Below, piece after piece: positions 1-7,304 of a DNA stretch of 15,934 nt. Made by a program: the position numbers and the translations under genes. Positions within the stretch are counted from its first letter, which is position 1. Each line of letters opens with the position of its first letter. Source of the DNA: Pseudomonadota bacterium (GTDB lineage: Bacteria > Myxococcota > Myxococcia > Myxococcales > Anaeromyxobacteraceae); NCBI GenBank assembly GCA_023428085.1, contig JAEYZK010000098.1, forward strand, positions 1 to 15,934. The letters run 5' to 3'. The notes under the pieces were generated by a model. It saw nothing but the letters and a program-made list of their open reading frames with translations, had not been told where the DNA came from and ran no database searches.

Positions 1-32
1 TCGTGTCGGTCGACTTCAAGCGGAAGAAGTGA
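1..32 (+). CDS. 3' end of an unidentified upstream gene (partial)
   Basis: The window opens in the last codons of a probable plus-strand gene. Reading from base 3, the frame gives VSVDFKRKK and then a TGA stop at 30-32. A basic C-terminus of this kind is compatible with a real protein end, but nine residues cannot identify a family. It lies 97 nt upstream of the DUF4390-like gene on the same strand, so it may belong to the same transcription unit. Calling it coding at all is inference from gene spacing and orientation. Confidence 0.35.
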   Translation, partial: VSVDFKRKK

Positions 33-65
33 CGGGCATCGCGCCCGACCTCCAGACCCTCCCGT

Positions 66-81
66 CCCGGCCGCGGCCGGG
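66..81. repeat. 16-bp perfect GC palindrome in the leader before the DUF4390-like gene
   Basis: CCCGGCCGCGGCCGGG is its own reverse complement. It lies between the upstream stop codon (30-32) and the ATG at 130. It could form a short GC hairpin in RNA and act as a weak terminator or attenuator, but no T-tract follows. In DNA this GC-rich such palindromes arise easily, so a function is only a possibility. Confidence 0.3.
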
Positions 82-129
82 AGCCCGCAGAAGCGCCCGC
101 TCCGGCCTGAAGGCGCGGGGACCCGGCCG

Positions 130-765
130 ATGAGACGCGCCGCCCTCCTCGCCGCCGCCGTCGCGGCCGCGCCCGTGCGCGCCGGAGCGCCGGAGCGCGC
201 AGTCGTCGTGCGCATCGCGCCGGTGAAGGCGCGGGCGATCGTGAGCCTCGGCCTCGGCAGCCTCTTCGACGGGAGCCGCGAGCGCGTCTTCGGCAACGGC
301 CTCACCAACGTCGTCGTCGTCTACACCTCGGTGGTGCCCGCCCGCGGCGGCGCCCCGCTCTCGGCGCACGGGCGGATCATCGAGATCCTCTACGACGTGT
401 GGGAGGAGACGTACGCCGTGCAGGTCACCGACCCCGACCACCCCACCCGCCGGCTCGTCGTGCCGCACTTCGCCGCGCTGCGCGCGTTCCTCGCCGACCA
501 GCGCAACGTGGACATCGGGTCCTTCGAGGCGCTCCCCGAGACGTTCCGGCTGGAGGTCCGCGTCGAGGTGAACCCCGTGTCGAAGGAGCAGCTCCAGAGG
601 ACGCGCGAGTACATCGCCGCGACCGCCGCCGGCACGCGGGCGAGCGGCTCGCGGAGCGTGCTCGGCGCGGTGGCGAGCTTCCTGCTGCGCGAGCCGGACG
701 CGGGGTCCGACGTGCACGTCTTCCGCTCCAGCGTGTTCACCAAGAGCGAGCTCGTCCCGCGATGA
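130..765 (+). CDS. DUF4390-like secreted protein, upstream partner of the histidine kinase
   Basis: This 211-residue protein has an N-terminal signal peptide: MRR, a hydrophobic Ala/Leu stretch to about residue 16, then a probable cleavage near VRA-GAP (18-19). The mature part (about 20-211) looks mainly beta-stranded, with conserved-looking patches EILYDVWEETY (85-95), LEVRVEVNPVSKEQ (141-154) and HVFRSSVF (196-203). Size, signal peptide and position directly before an NtrY-like kinase match DUF4390 proteins, which are often found next to ntrY in Proteobacteria. The family name therefore rests on context plus general resemblance. No enzyme motif is visible. Its stop overlaps the kinase start (ATGA at 762-765), so the two are translationally coupled. 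It probably acts in the periplasm, perhaps with the kinase sensor domain (inference). The ATG at 130 was chosen because it gives a complete signal peptide; the Shine-Dalgarno match is weak. Confidence 0.6.
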   Translation: MRRAALLAAAVAAAPVRAGAPERAVVVRIAPVKARAIVSLGLGSLFDGSRERVFGNGLTNVVVVYTSVVPARGGAPLSAHGRIIEILYDVWEETYAVQVTDPDHPTRRLVVPHFAALRAFLADQRNVDIGSFEALPETFRLEVRVEVNPVSKEQLQRTREYIAATAAGTRASGSRSVLGAVASFLLREPDAGSDVHVFRSSVFTKSELVPR

Positions 766-2306
766 CCTGGCGCACCCTGTCCCTCCGCCTCGCCCTGGCG
801 GCGAGCTCCCTCCGGCGCGCGCTCCGCGTGTCCAGGTTCGAGCTCCGCATCGCGGCGGCGCTCGTGGTCGCGGCCACGCTCCCGTTCGTGGGGGCGCTCT
901 TCCTCGCCAACCGCGTCGCCGCGGAGAGCCAGGCGCTCGGCGTGAACCCGCGCGTGGTCGAGCGGCTCGAGGGCGTGCCCGGGCTGTACGGCGAGCTCTT
1001 CCAGGCGCGGAAGCAGCTCTACGCCGAGCAGGCGCGGGACCTCGTCCGCCGGCTGCCCCCGCGGCGCGCCGCCGCCCGCGCCTTCCTCGAGGCGGAGCTG
1101 GCCCGGAACTCCCGCCTCCGCCGCGTCACCTGGACCGACGCCGCGGGCGAGCTCGTCCTCGAGGTCGAGTCGCAGGCCCCGGCGCCCGAGGGCGGGTGGC
1201 GCGACTCCCCGCGGCAGGAGGTCCTGCCCGACGGCGGCCAGCTCCTGTGCGTGTTCGCGATCGAGGCGCAGTACCTGGCCGAGCTGTCGGACGCGAAGGA
1301 CCTCGCCGAGACCCTGAAGGGCGTCGCGGCGCTCCGGCCGGAGATCGGCCGCGCCTACGTCCTCTCCTTCGGCGCGCTGCTCGTCGTGTGGGCGCTCGCG
1401 GCGGCGGTGATCGGCATCGCGGTCGCCCGCAGGACCACCCGGCGCGTCTCGGACCTCGTCGCCGGCGTCCGGCGGCTCGCGGCCGGCGACCTGCTCGTGC
1501 AGGTGGATCCCGGCGGCTTCTCCGACGAGGTCGCCGGCCTCGCGCGCGCGTTCAACCAGATGGTGCGCGAGGTGCGCGAGAGCCGCGACCGGATCGTGTA
1601 CCTCGAGAAGATCTCCGGCTGGCAGGACGTCGCGCGGCGCCTGGCGCACGAGATCAAGAACCCGCTCACGCCGATGAAGCTCGCCTTCCAGCAGCTGCAG
1701 GCGCGCTGGCAGCAGCTCGGCGACCGCGAGCCGGCGTTCGGGAAGCTGCTCGACGAGGTCGGCGAGATCATGCGGGACGAGATCGGCACGCTCCAGCGGC
1801 TCGTGGACGAGTTCTCGGGCTTCGCGAAGCTGCCCGACGTCCGCCCCGAGCCCGCCGACCTCGGCGACTTCGTCGAGGAGTTCGTGAACGGCAACCCGCA
1901 GCTCCGCGCCGAGGGAGAGATCGAGGTCGTCCGGGCCGCCGGCGCGTGCCCCGTCGCGCTCGACCGGGCCCTCATGCGCCGGGTGCTCGCGAACCTCTGC
2001 TCCAACGCGGTCGAGGCCTCCCGCCCCGCCCGCCCGCGGCTGCACCTCGGCGTGGCGCGCACGAAGGATCGGGCCGTGCTCACCGTCGCCGACGAGGGGC
2101 CCGGCGTGGAGGTGGCCCTGCGGGAGCGGATCTTCGACCCCTACTTCACGACCAAGGCCGGCACGGGCACCGGGCTCGGGCTCGCCATCGTGAAGAAGAT
2201 CGTCCTGCAGCACGGCGGGGAGATCCAGGTCGGGGCACGGCCGGGGGGAGGGGCGAAGTTCACCCTGGCCTTCCCGCTGCGCGGCGATGCTAAGACAGCG
2301 GCATGA
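762..2306 (+). CDS. NtrY-type membrane sensor histidine kinase
   Basis: A 514-residue sensor kinase. The order is a basic N-terminus, a first membrane helix at about 30-50, a periplasmic sensor segment of about 145 residues, a second helix at about 198-222, and a HAMP linker at about 223-275. A dimerisation/phosphoacceptor domain follows, with an H-box ARRLAHEIKNPLTPMKL (phosphorylated His296). The ATPase domain has an N-box NLCSNAVEAS (411-420), a G1 box DEGPGV (444-449), an F-box IFDPYFTTK (457-465) and a G2 box GTGLGLAIVKK (469-479). HEIKNPLTP is typical of the NtrY/nitrogen-type kinases. It is shorter than classical NtrY, which has more membrane helices and a PAS domain; no PAS is visible. 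Its start overlaps the DUF4390-like stop and its own stop overlaps ydfG by ATGA. No response regulator lies in the window, so the partner and signal are unknown. Confidence 0.93.
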   Translation: MTWRTLSLRLALAASSLRRALRVSRFELRIAAALVVAATLPFVGALFLANRVAAESQALGVNPRVVERLEGVPGLYGELFQARKQLYAEQARDLVRRLPPRRAAARAFLEAELARNSRLRRVTWTDAAGELVLEVESQAPAPEGGWRDSPRQEVLPDGGQLLCVFAIEAQYLAELSDAKDLAETLKGVAALRPEIGRAYVLSFGALLVVWALAAAVIGIAVARRTTRRVSDLVAGVRRLAAGDLLVQVDPGGFSDEVAGLARAFNQMVREVRESRDRIVYLEKISGWQDVARRLAHEIKNPLTPMKLAFQQLQARWQQLGDREPAFGKLLDEVGEIMRDEIGTLQRLVDEFSGFAKLPDVRPEPADLGDFVEEFVNGNPQLRAEGEIEVVRAAGACPVALDRALMRRVLANLCSNAVEASRPARPRLHLGVARTKDRAVLTVADEGPGVEVALRERIFDPYFTTKAGTGTGLGLAIVKKIVLQHGGEIQVGARPGGGAKFTLAFPLRGDAKTAA

Positions 2307-3073
2307 CCCCCTCGCCCCTCTCCAACCGCCTCGCCCTCGTCACCGGCGCCACCTCGGGCATCGGCCTCGCGTGCGCCCGTCGCTTGGTCGGCGCGGGCGC
2401 GCGGGTCGTCGCCGCGGGCCGCCGCGCCGAACGGCTCGCCGCGCTGGCGGCCGAGCTCGGACCGGCGGTTCACCCGCTGCCGCTCGACGTGCGCGACCTC
2501 CCGGGGCTCCCGGCGGCGCTCGCGCGCCTGCCCGCGGGGTGGACCGACCTCGACGTGCTCGTGAACGCGGCCGGCCTGGCGCTGGGCCTCGAGCCCGCGC
2601 CCCGGGCCTCGCTCGAGCAATGGGAGACGATGATCTCCACCAACTGCGCCGGGCTCGTCGCCCTGACGCGCCACGTGCTCCCCGGCATGGTCGCGCGCGG
2701 CCGCGGCCACGTCGTGAACCTCGGCTCGGTCGCCGGCACGTTCCCCTACCCCGGTGGCAACGTCTACGGCGCCACGAAGGCCTTCGTCCGGCAGTTCACG
2801 ATGAACCTGAAGGCCGACCTCGTCGGGACGCCGCTGCGGGTCACCTGCATCGAGCCGGGGATGGTGGAGACCGAGTTCTCCGTGGTCCGGTTCGCGGGGG
2901 ACGAGGAGAAGGCCGCCCAGGTCTACCGGGGCATGCAGCCGCTCGCCGCCGACGACGTCGCGGACGCGATCCTCTACTGCGTCACGCGCCCCCCGCACGT
3001 GGACGTCACGGTGATGGAGCTGTTCCCGGTCGCGCAGGGGCCGGGGGCGTTCGCGGTGCACCGGGATCGGTGA
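2303..3073 (+). CDS. ydfG: YdfG-type NADP-dependent 3-hydroxy acid dehydrogenase (short-chain dehydrogenase)
   Basis: A 256-residue classical short-chain dehydrogenase, close to the usual length. It has the Rossmann glycine motif TGATSGIG (14-21), RR after the second strand (40-41, which fits NADP preference), VNAAG (87-91), Asn114, and the catalytic Ser142, Tyr155 and Lys159 in NVYGATKAFVRQF. The stretches LALGLEPA, WETMISTN and CIEPGMVETEFS, and the C-terminus ending AVHR-like, match what I know of E. coli YdfG. That enzyme reduces malonic semialdehyde and oxidises L-serine and other 3-hydroxy acids in the cytoplasm. The gene starts inside the kinase stop (ATGA at 2303-2306), so it is translated with the kinase. 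Why a hydroxy-acid dehydrogenase sits in that operon is not clear. Its TGA stop at 3071-3073 directly abuts the heptamer array. Confidence 0.92.
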   Translation: MTPSPLSNRLALVTGATSGIGLACARRLVGAGARVVAAGRRAERLAALAAELGPAVHPLPLDVRDLPGLPAALARLPAGWTDLDVLVNAAGLALGLEPAPRASLEQWETMISTNCAGLVALTRHVLPGMVARGRGHVVNLGSVAGTFPYPGGNVYGATKAFVRQFTMNLKADLVGTPLRVTCIEPGMVETEFSVVRFAGDEEKAAQVYRGMQPLAADDVADAILYCVTRPPHVDVTVMELFPVAQGPGAFAVHRDR

Positions 3074-3171
3074 ATCAGTTGTCAGTGGTCAGTTGTCAGT
3101 GGTCAGTTGTCAGTTGTCAGTGATCAGTTGTCAGTGATCAGTTGTCAGTGATCAGTTGTCAGTGATCAGTG
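3074..3171. repeat. Heptanucleotide tandem array, left arm (14 units of RTCAGTK)
   Basis: Fourteen unbroken 7-bp units share an invariant TCAGT core. Variants are GTCAGTG (six), ATCAGTT (four), GTCAGTT (three) and ATCAGTG (one). Most pair into 14-mers: GTCAGTGGTCAGTT at 3081 and 3095, a lone heptamer at 3109, then GTCAGTGATCAGTT at 3116, 3130 and 3144, and a variant at 3158. The array is about 45% G+C, far below its surroundings. It begins on the base after the ydfG stop codon. Seven-base periodicity cannot stay in one codon frame from unit to unit, and no gene covers it, so it is a non-coding repeat. Confidence 0.95.
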
Positions 3172-3198
3172 TCGGCTGCGGGCGCACTGACCACTGAC
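3158..3198. terminator. Candidate bidirectional hairpin at the centre of the inverted heptamer array
   Basis: Bases 3158-3171 pair with 3185-3198 over 14 positions, with a single A-C mismatch (3165/3191) and a 13-nt GC-rich loop (3172-3184). Pairing can extend outward in register to 3130 and 3226, giving 42 positions. In the plus-strand RNA that is 33 Watson-Crick pairs, one wobble and eight mismatches. It lies between convergent ydfG and rpoH, where a shared terminator is expected. There is no T-tract on either side, so it is not a textbook intrinsic terminator, and the terminator role is inference. Confidence 0.4.
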
Positions 3199-3226
3199 CA
3201 CCGACCACCGATCACTGACCACCGAC
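3185..3226. repeat. Heptanucleotide array, inverted right arm (6 units)
   Basis: Six consecutive units on the plus strand read CACTGAC, CACTGAC, CACCGAC, CACCGAT, CACTGAC, CACCGAC. Their reverse complements are GTCAGTG, GTCGGTG or ATCGGTG, the same family as the left arm. This arm is shorter and more diverged, and every difference from CACTGAC is a transition. It ends two bases before the rpoH stop codon (TCA on plus at 3228-3230). Together with the left arm it forms a long imperfect inverted repeat. Confidence 0.93.
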
Positions 3227-3227
3227 C

Positions 3228-4127
3228 TCACTCCGCGACGGCGTTCCCCTCGCCCCCGAGAGGCCACCCCACCTCGTTCGCGAGCGGCTCGAGCTCACGG
3301 CGGAGCTTGTCGAGCGCCCGGATCTCGAGCTGGCGGGCCCGCTCGCGCGAGAACCCGAAGTGGTGGCCGAGATCGCGGAGGGTCTCCTTGCCATCGCCCA
3401 TGATCCGGGCCTCGACGATGTGGCGCTCGCGCGGGTCGAGCCGCGCCAGGGCCTCGGCGACCTTCCGGTTGACGAGGGCCTCCTCCTGGGCCTGCGCCAG
3501 CTCGGCGTCCTGCCCCTCGCCGCCGGCGGCGGTGAACTCGAGGTGCGTGCTGGTGCCGTCGGCCACGGGGGCGTCGAGGGAGAGGTCGCGCCCCTCCATG
3601 CGCTGGGTCATCTCGACGACGTCGCTCGGCCGCACCCGCAGCTTCTTCGCGACCGCCGCGGGATCGACGCCCTCGTCGAGGCTCGCGCCCGGGGTGAGCC
3701 GCTCGATCTCGTGCCGCGTGCGCGCGAGCGAGAAGAACAGCTTCCGCTGGGCCTGCGTGGTCCCGATCTTCACGAGCGACCAGGACTTCAGGATGTGGTT
3801 CTGGATGTACGCGCGGATCCACCAGACCGCGTACGAGATGAGCCGGATCTCCTTGTCCGGGTCGAACTTCTGCACGGCCTTCATGAGGCCGATGTTCCCC
3901 TCCTGGATGAGGTCCGCCATCCGCAGCCCGTACGAGCGGTACTCGAACGCGACCTTCACCACGAAGCGGAGGTTGGCCTCGACCAGCCGGTGGCCCGCCC
4001 GCTTGTCGCCCTCCTGGCGGAACTGGCGGGCGAGCCGTCGCTCCTCTTCGACCGTGAGCAGCGAGACCTGGTTGATCTCGCGAAGGTACTGGTCGAGGGT
4101 GCTGCTGGCGGTGGGGACTCGGTTCAT
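3228..4127 (-). CDS. rpoH: RpoH-family alternative sigma factor (sigma-32 type)
   Basis: A 299-residue group 3 sigma factor, the usual RpoH length and lacking the sigma-70 region 1.1. Region 2 contains [19 protein letters not shown] (72-90) and [16 protein letters not shown] (98-113). The RpoH-diagnostic segment [10 protein letters not shown] (127-136) corresponds to the QRKLFFNLR box of E. coli sigma-32. Region 4.2 is a helix-turn-helix at about 249-276 containing [15 protein letters not shown]. It directs RNA polymerase to its own promoter class, in most bacteria heat-shock genes. The ATG at 4127 is supported by an AGGAGG Shine-Dalgarno sequence. It converges on ydfG and is separated from the ABC exporter gene upstream by 284 nt, so it probably has its own promoter. 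Myxobacteria carry several RpoH-like factors, and which paralogue this is cannot be told here. Confidence 0.92.
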   Translation of the reverse strand: MNRVPTASSTLDQYLREINQVSLLTVEEERRLARQFRQEGDKRAGHRLVEANLRFVVKVAFEYRSYGLRMADLIQEGNIGLMKAVQKFDPDKEIRLISYAVWWIRAYIQNHILKSWSLVKIGTTQAQRKLFFSLARTRHEIERLTPGASLDEGVDPAAVAKKLRVRPSDVVEMTQRMEGRDLSLDAPVADGTSTHLEFTAAGGEGQDAELAQAQEEALVNRKVAEALARLDPRERHIVEARIMGDGKETLRDLGHHFGFSRERARQLEIRALDKLRRELEPLANEVGWPLGGEGNAVAE

Positions 4128-4411
4128 CGCTCCTCCTGGCTGGGCGTGTGGGCGTGTGCGCCTCTCCCCGCTCGCAATGACCGTGCCCATCGCCTCCAGG
4201 CTGGAAATGGCTGGTTTCCTGCGATCGCGGGCGCCCGCGCTGTAAGTCCGCCAAGGCCGGGACCGTAAAGGCGACAGGGGCGCCCGCGCCCGCGCGCGGA
4301 GGGGGGACGGGTGAGCGAGCGGATGCTGAAGAGGCCCAGGGCCCCCGCCCGCGCCGCGCCGCTGTCGCCCGAAATCTAGTGATCGGCCCTCGCGCCGCCC
4401 CGGCGACCGCG
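4128..4411 (-). promoter_or_regulatory. Intergenic region between the ABC exporter gene and rpoH, presumed to hold the rpoH promoter
   Basis: This 284-nt stretch has no convincing gene. It should hold the end of the exporter transcript and the rpoH promoter and leader. Read on the minus strand it contains TTTACG and, 17 nt later, CTTACA (about 4267-4239), a poor -35/-10 pair at best. The closest thing to a sigma-32 -35 element is CTTGGC in the same patch, with no matching -10. An 8-bp inverted repeat, GGCGACAG (4270-4277) and CTGTCGCC (4362-4369), frames its middle. I see no clear terminator and no CIRCE element. Confidence 0.35.
4131..4137 (-). promoter_or_regulatory. Strong Shine-Dalgarno sequence of rpoH
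   Basis: On the minus strand the sequence reads AGGAGGAGCG directly before ATG at 4127. This purine-rich match to the 16S rRNA tail, the best in the window, fixes the rpoH start. Spacing is about 4-5 nt, slightly short. Confidence 0.8.
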
Positions 4412-6172
4412 TCAGGCCGCGAGCGGGAAGAACCCCTTCGTCTGCCGGGCGACCAGGCCGGCGTAGGTCCCGCCGGCCGCCACGAGCTCCCGGTGGCTCC
4501 CCTGCTCGACGATCCGCCCGCGCTCGAGCACGACGATCCGGTCGGCGCCGACGACGGTGGAGAGCCGGTGCGCGATGACGAGGGTGGTCCGCCCGTGCGC
4601 CACGCGCTCGAGCGCCTCGCTCACGAGCGCCTCCGACTCCGCGTCGAGGGCCGAGGTGGGCTCGTCCAGGATCAGCACCGCGGGGTCCTTGAGCAGCGTC
4701 CGCGCGATCGAGATGCGCTGGCGCTCGCCGACCGAGAGCCGACAGCCGCGCTCGCCGACGACGGTGTCGTACCCCTGCGGAAGCCGCTGGATGAAGTCGT
4801 GCGCGTTGGCCGCCCGGGCGGCCGCCTCGATCTCGGCCCGGGTCGCGGTCGGGCGCCCGTACGCGATGTTGGCCCGGACGGTCTCGTTGAACAGCATCGA
4901 GTCCTGGAAGACGACGCCCACCTGGCGTCGGAGCGAGACCTGCTTGAGCCGGCGCACGTCGATGCCGTCGACGCGGACGGCGCCCTCCACCGGGTCGTGG
5001 AACCGCTGGAGGAGCGAGACGAGGGTGGACTTGCCGGAGCCGGACGGGCCCACGATCGCGACGCGCTCGCCCGCGCGGACCCGGAGGTCCACGCCGTCGA
5101 GCACGGGCGGTCCGTCGCCGTAGCCGAACCGGACGCCCTCCCACGCGAGGTCGCCGCGCAGCCCCACCACGTCCGCCGCGTCCGGCGCGTCCCCGAGGAG
5201 ATCCTGCGCGTCGAGGATGCCGTACACCTCCTCGAGCGAGACGCGGGCCGTGCGGATGGACTTGTAGGTCCCGGCGAGGCCGAGCACCGGCCCGAACAGC
5301 CCGCCGACGTAGCCGAGGAAGGCCACCAGGGTGCCCACCGTCATGTGGCCGGCGAGCACGAGGCCGCCGCCGACCACGAGCGCCGCGACCCGGGCGGCGA
5401 TCTGCGCGAGGTTCTGGGCCGCCCCCACCCCGGAGTCCACGCCCACGCCCCGGATCACCACCTCGTTGGCGCCGTTCACCTCCGAGAGGAACCGCCGCTT
5501 CTCGGCCTCCTCCATGGTGAAGCTCTTGACCGTGACGATCCCCGCCAGGACCTCGTTGAACCGCGAGTAGATGTGCACCCAGCGCTCCAGCAGGCTCCGC
5601 TCGCGGCGGGTCTGCATCGGCGCGGCCAGGCGCGCCACCAGGGCGGGCACGGGCGCGAAGACGAGGACGAGCAGCGCGAGCCGCCACTCGAGCCGCAGCA
5701 TCACCGCCACCGAGAGCACGAGGTAGACGAGCGCGGGGAGCGCGTTGAAGGCGAGATCGGCGAGCGCGCCCACGAGCCCCTGGATCGACCGGTCGAGCCG
5801 GGTCATCAGCGCGCCGACCCCCTCGGCCTTGTGGAAGCTCACGGGGAGCTGGTGGAGGCGCCCCACCGTGGCCTCGGTGAGCCCGTACTGGATCCCGATG
5901 CGGGTGCGCCAGGTGAGCCAGTTGGAGCAGGCCGCGAGCGCCTCGCGGCCGAGCCCGAGCGCGACCAGCGCGGCCAGCGCCCGGGCGAGCGGGCCCTCCC
6001 CCTCCCGGCCGGCGAGCGCGTCGAAGGCCGCCCGCAGGGCGAGCGGCTCGGCGGCGTTCACCGCCGCGAGCAGGACGGCGAGCGCGAGGAGGAGGATCAC
6101 GCTCCCGCGGTACGGCCGGAGGAACTCCATCGCCCTGCGGAGCGAAGGCTTGCGTGGGGATCGCGCGGGCAC
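4412..6172 (-). CDS. MsbA-like ABC exporter, fused membrane and ATPase domains
   Basis: This 586-residue half-transporter has an exporter-type membrane domain (about 15-315, six predicted helices) followed by a nucleotide-binding domain (about 340-580). The ATPase has Walker [10 protein letters not shown] (375-383), Q-loop Gln423, signature LSVGERQ (479-485), Walker B ILDEP with Glu504, D-loop SALD and switch His535. All catalytic residues are present, but the signature is LSVGE rather than LSGGQ. Proteins of this build work as dimers and export lipids, lipid-linked glycans or drugs. Being last in a glycan gene train suggests lipid-linked sugar export, which is inference. The start is GTG at 6172, giving the basic N-terminus usual before LRPYR. 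An ATG at 6130 with an AGGG upstream is an alternative that loses 14 residues. It lies 63 nt downstream of the AI-2E family gene, on the same strand. Confidence 0.9.
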   Translation of the reverse strand: MPARSPRKPSLRRAMEFLRPYRGSVILLLALAVLLAAVNAAEPLALRAAFDALAGREGEGPLARALAALVALGLGREALAACSNWLTWRTRIGIQYGLTEATVGRLHQLPVSFHKAEGVGALMTRLDRSIQGLVGALADLAFNALPALVYLVLSVAVMLRLEWRLALLVLVFAPVPALVARLAAPMQTRRERSLLERWVHIYSRFNEVLAGIVTVKSFTMEEAEKRRFLSEVNGANEVVIRGVGVDSGVGAAQNLAQIAARVAALVVGGGLVLAGHMTVGTLVAFLGYVGGLFGPVLGLAGTYKSIRTARVSLEEVYGILDAQDLLGDAPDAADVVGLRGDLAWEGVRFGYGDGPPVLDGVDLRVRAGERVAIVGPSGSGKSTLVSLLQRFHDPVEGAVRVDGIDVRRLKQVSLRRQVGVVFQDSMLFNETVRANIAYGRPTATRAEIEAAARAANAHDFIQRLPQGYDTVVGERGCRLSVGERQRISIARTLLKDPAVLILDEPTSALDAESEALVSEALERVAHGRTTLVIAHRLSTVVGADRIVVLERGRIVEQGSHRELVAAGGTYAGLVARQTKGFFPLAA

Positions 6173-6235
6173 GGTGGCGGAACAGGGCGCCCGCGGAGGG
6201 GCATTCCGCGCACAGTGAAGTCCGCCCTCCCACGT

Positions 6236-7294
6236 CTACTCCGCCAGGAACTCCGCCACCGGCCGGAAGCGCAGCGTGTGCTTGCAGACGACCCGCAGGG
6301 TGGAGAGCAGCGGCACCGCCAGGAACAGCCCGATCGGCCCCCACAGCAGGAACCACACGAGCGACCCGAGGAACACCACGAGCGCGCTCAGGCGGAGCTG
6401 CTTCCCGAGGAAGATCGGATCGACGACGTTGCCCTGGATCGACACGAGCACGAGGTAGATCCCGGCCACCCCGGCGACGCGCCCCGGCGAGCCCCACTGG
6501 AGGAGCGCCATGCCGGTGGGCAGGACGAGGCCGACCGCGGGGCCGATGTACGGGATGAGGTGCAGGAGCCCGGTGGTGAGCCCCCAGACCGCGGCGTGCT
6601 CGAGCCCGTAGAGCGCGAAGATGATCGCGGTGACCACGCCGAGGATGGCGTTCAGGACGACGCGGTTCAGCATGTACTGCGCGACGTCCCGCCGGAGCTC
6701 GGCGAGCGCCTCCGTGACCTGATCGCGCTTCGCGCCGGCCACGATCATCGCCTTCTCGACCCAGCGCGGCCCCTCGGCGAGCCCGAAGTAGACGAGGAAC
6801 ACGACCACCGTCGCCTCGCCGAGCAGCGTCGCCACGCCCGCGGCGGTCCCGAGCAGGAGGCTCGCCCAGGGGACGCTCTCCTGGATCTGGACCTGGCCGG
6901 GCCGGCGCGGCGTGGTGACGAGCTTCTCCGACTGCGCCTGGAGCCGCAGGAAGTGGCGGCGGGCATCGCCCCAGAGCTCGTCGAGCCGGGCCTGGTACGA
7001 GGGGAGCTGCTCCCAGAGCTCGGAGACCGACTGGTACAGCACGGCCCCGAGGGCCGCGACCGCGCCGGTCGCCACGAGCGTCCCGATCGTCGCCGCGAGC
7101 CAGCGCGGCACCTTCCGGTCCTCGAGCCAGCCGACGAGCGGGTAGACCGTCGCGGCCAGGACGAGCCCGAGCGCGGTCGGGACGAGCAGCGTCCGGCCGG
7201 CCCAGAGCAGCGCCACCGCCGCCGCGATCGCGAGAGAGATGAGGGCGCGCTCCGCGCCCTCGCCGGGGACTCGAGTCGTCGATCCAGGGACCAC
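6236..7294 (-). CDS. AI-2E/PerM-family membrane protein
   Basis: A 352-residue polytopic membrane protein of the AI-2E transporter family (PF01594). It has two hydrophobic helices near the N-terminus (about 18-55), another at about 66-88, a hydrophilic segment (about 95-140), and a C-terminal helical block. Family hallmarks are [13 protein letters not shown] (243-255) and [21 protein letters not shown] (288-308), followed by a Trp/Phe/Leu-rich helix and GLFLAVPL. Members include autoinducer-2 exporters, PerM and Na+/H+ antiporters, and the substrate here cannot be predicted. The start is GTG at 7294, chosen because AGGAG lies 5 nt upstream (7300-7304) and overlaps the stop of the preceding glycosyltransferase. 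The open frame runs much further upstream, but that part is antisense-like and overlaps the CgeB-like gene. It may serve the glycan locus or simply share its transcript. Confidence 0.88.
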   Translation of the reverse strand: MVPGSTTRVPGEGAERALISLAIAAAVALLWAGRTLLVPTALGLVLAATVYPLVGWLEDRKVPRWLAATIGTLVATGAVAALGAVLYQSVSELWEQLPSYQARLDELWGDARRHFLRLQAQSEKLVTTPRRPGQVQIQESVPWASLLLGTAAGVATLLGEATVVVFLVYFGLAEGPRWVEKAMIVAGAKRDQVTEALAELRRDVAQYMLNRVVLNAILGVVTAIIFALYGLEHAAVWGLTTGLLHLIPYIGPAVGLVLPTGMALLQWGSPGRVAGVAGIYLVLVSIQGNVVDPIFLGKQLRLSALVVFLGSLVWFLLWGPIGLFLAVPLLSTLRVVCKHTLRFRPVAEFLAE

Positions 7295-7299
7295 GCGCG

Positions 7300-7304
7300 C
7301 TCCT
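7300..7304 (-). promoter_or_regulatory. Shine-Dalgarno sequence that fixes the GTG start of the AI-2E family gene
   Basis: AGGAG on the minus strand is followed by CGCGC and then GTG at 7294. It overlaps the TAG stop of the upstream glycosyltransferase (7303-7305), which suggests translational coupling. It is the evidence for preferring GTG over the much longer upstream reading. Confidence 0.65.

Noticed and set aside
390..2213. Long minus-strand open frame opposite the histidine kinase (607 codons)
   Set aside because: It mirrors the kinase gene in another frame, is rich in Arg, Glu, His and Pro, and has no recognisable motif. Stop codons are rare in this GC-rich DNA, so long antisense frames are expected.
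3074..3226. CRISPR array
   Set aside because: Units are only 7 bp and contiguous without unique spacers, they invert halfway, and no cas genes are present.
3074..3226. Insertion sequence or MITE with target-site duplication
   Set aside because: No transposase, no discrete terminal inverted repeats beyond the heptamers themselves, and no flanking direct repeat. A mobile origin cannot be excluded but is not supported.
4128..4250. RNA thermometer or CIRCE-type element controlling rpoH
   Set aside because: The leader is GC-rich with several possible pairings, but I see no CIRCE repeat and no short U-rich helix clearly hiding the Shine-Dalgarno sequence. Folding would be needed.
4270..4369. 8-bp inverted repeat GGCGACAG / CTGTCGCC flanking the middle of the rpoH upstream region
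   Set aside because: The arms are short and about 85 nt apart, so chance is likely. Kept only as a note in the intergenic description.
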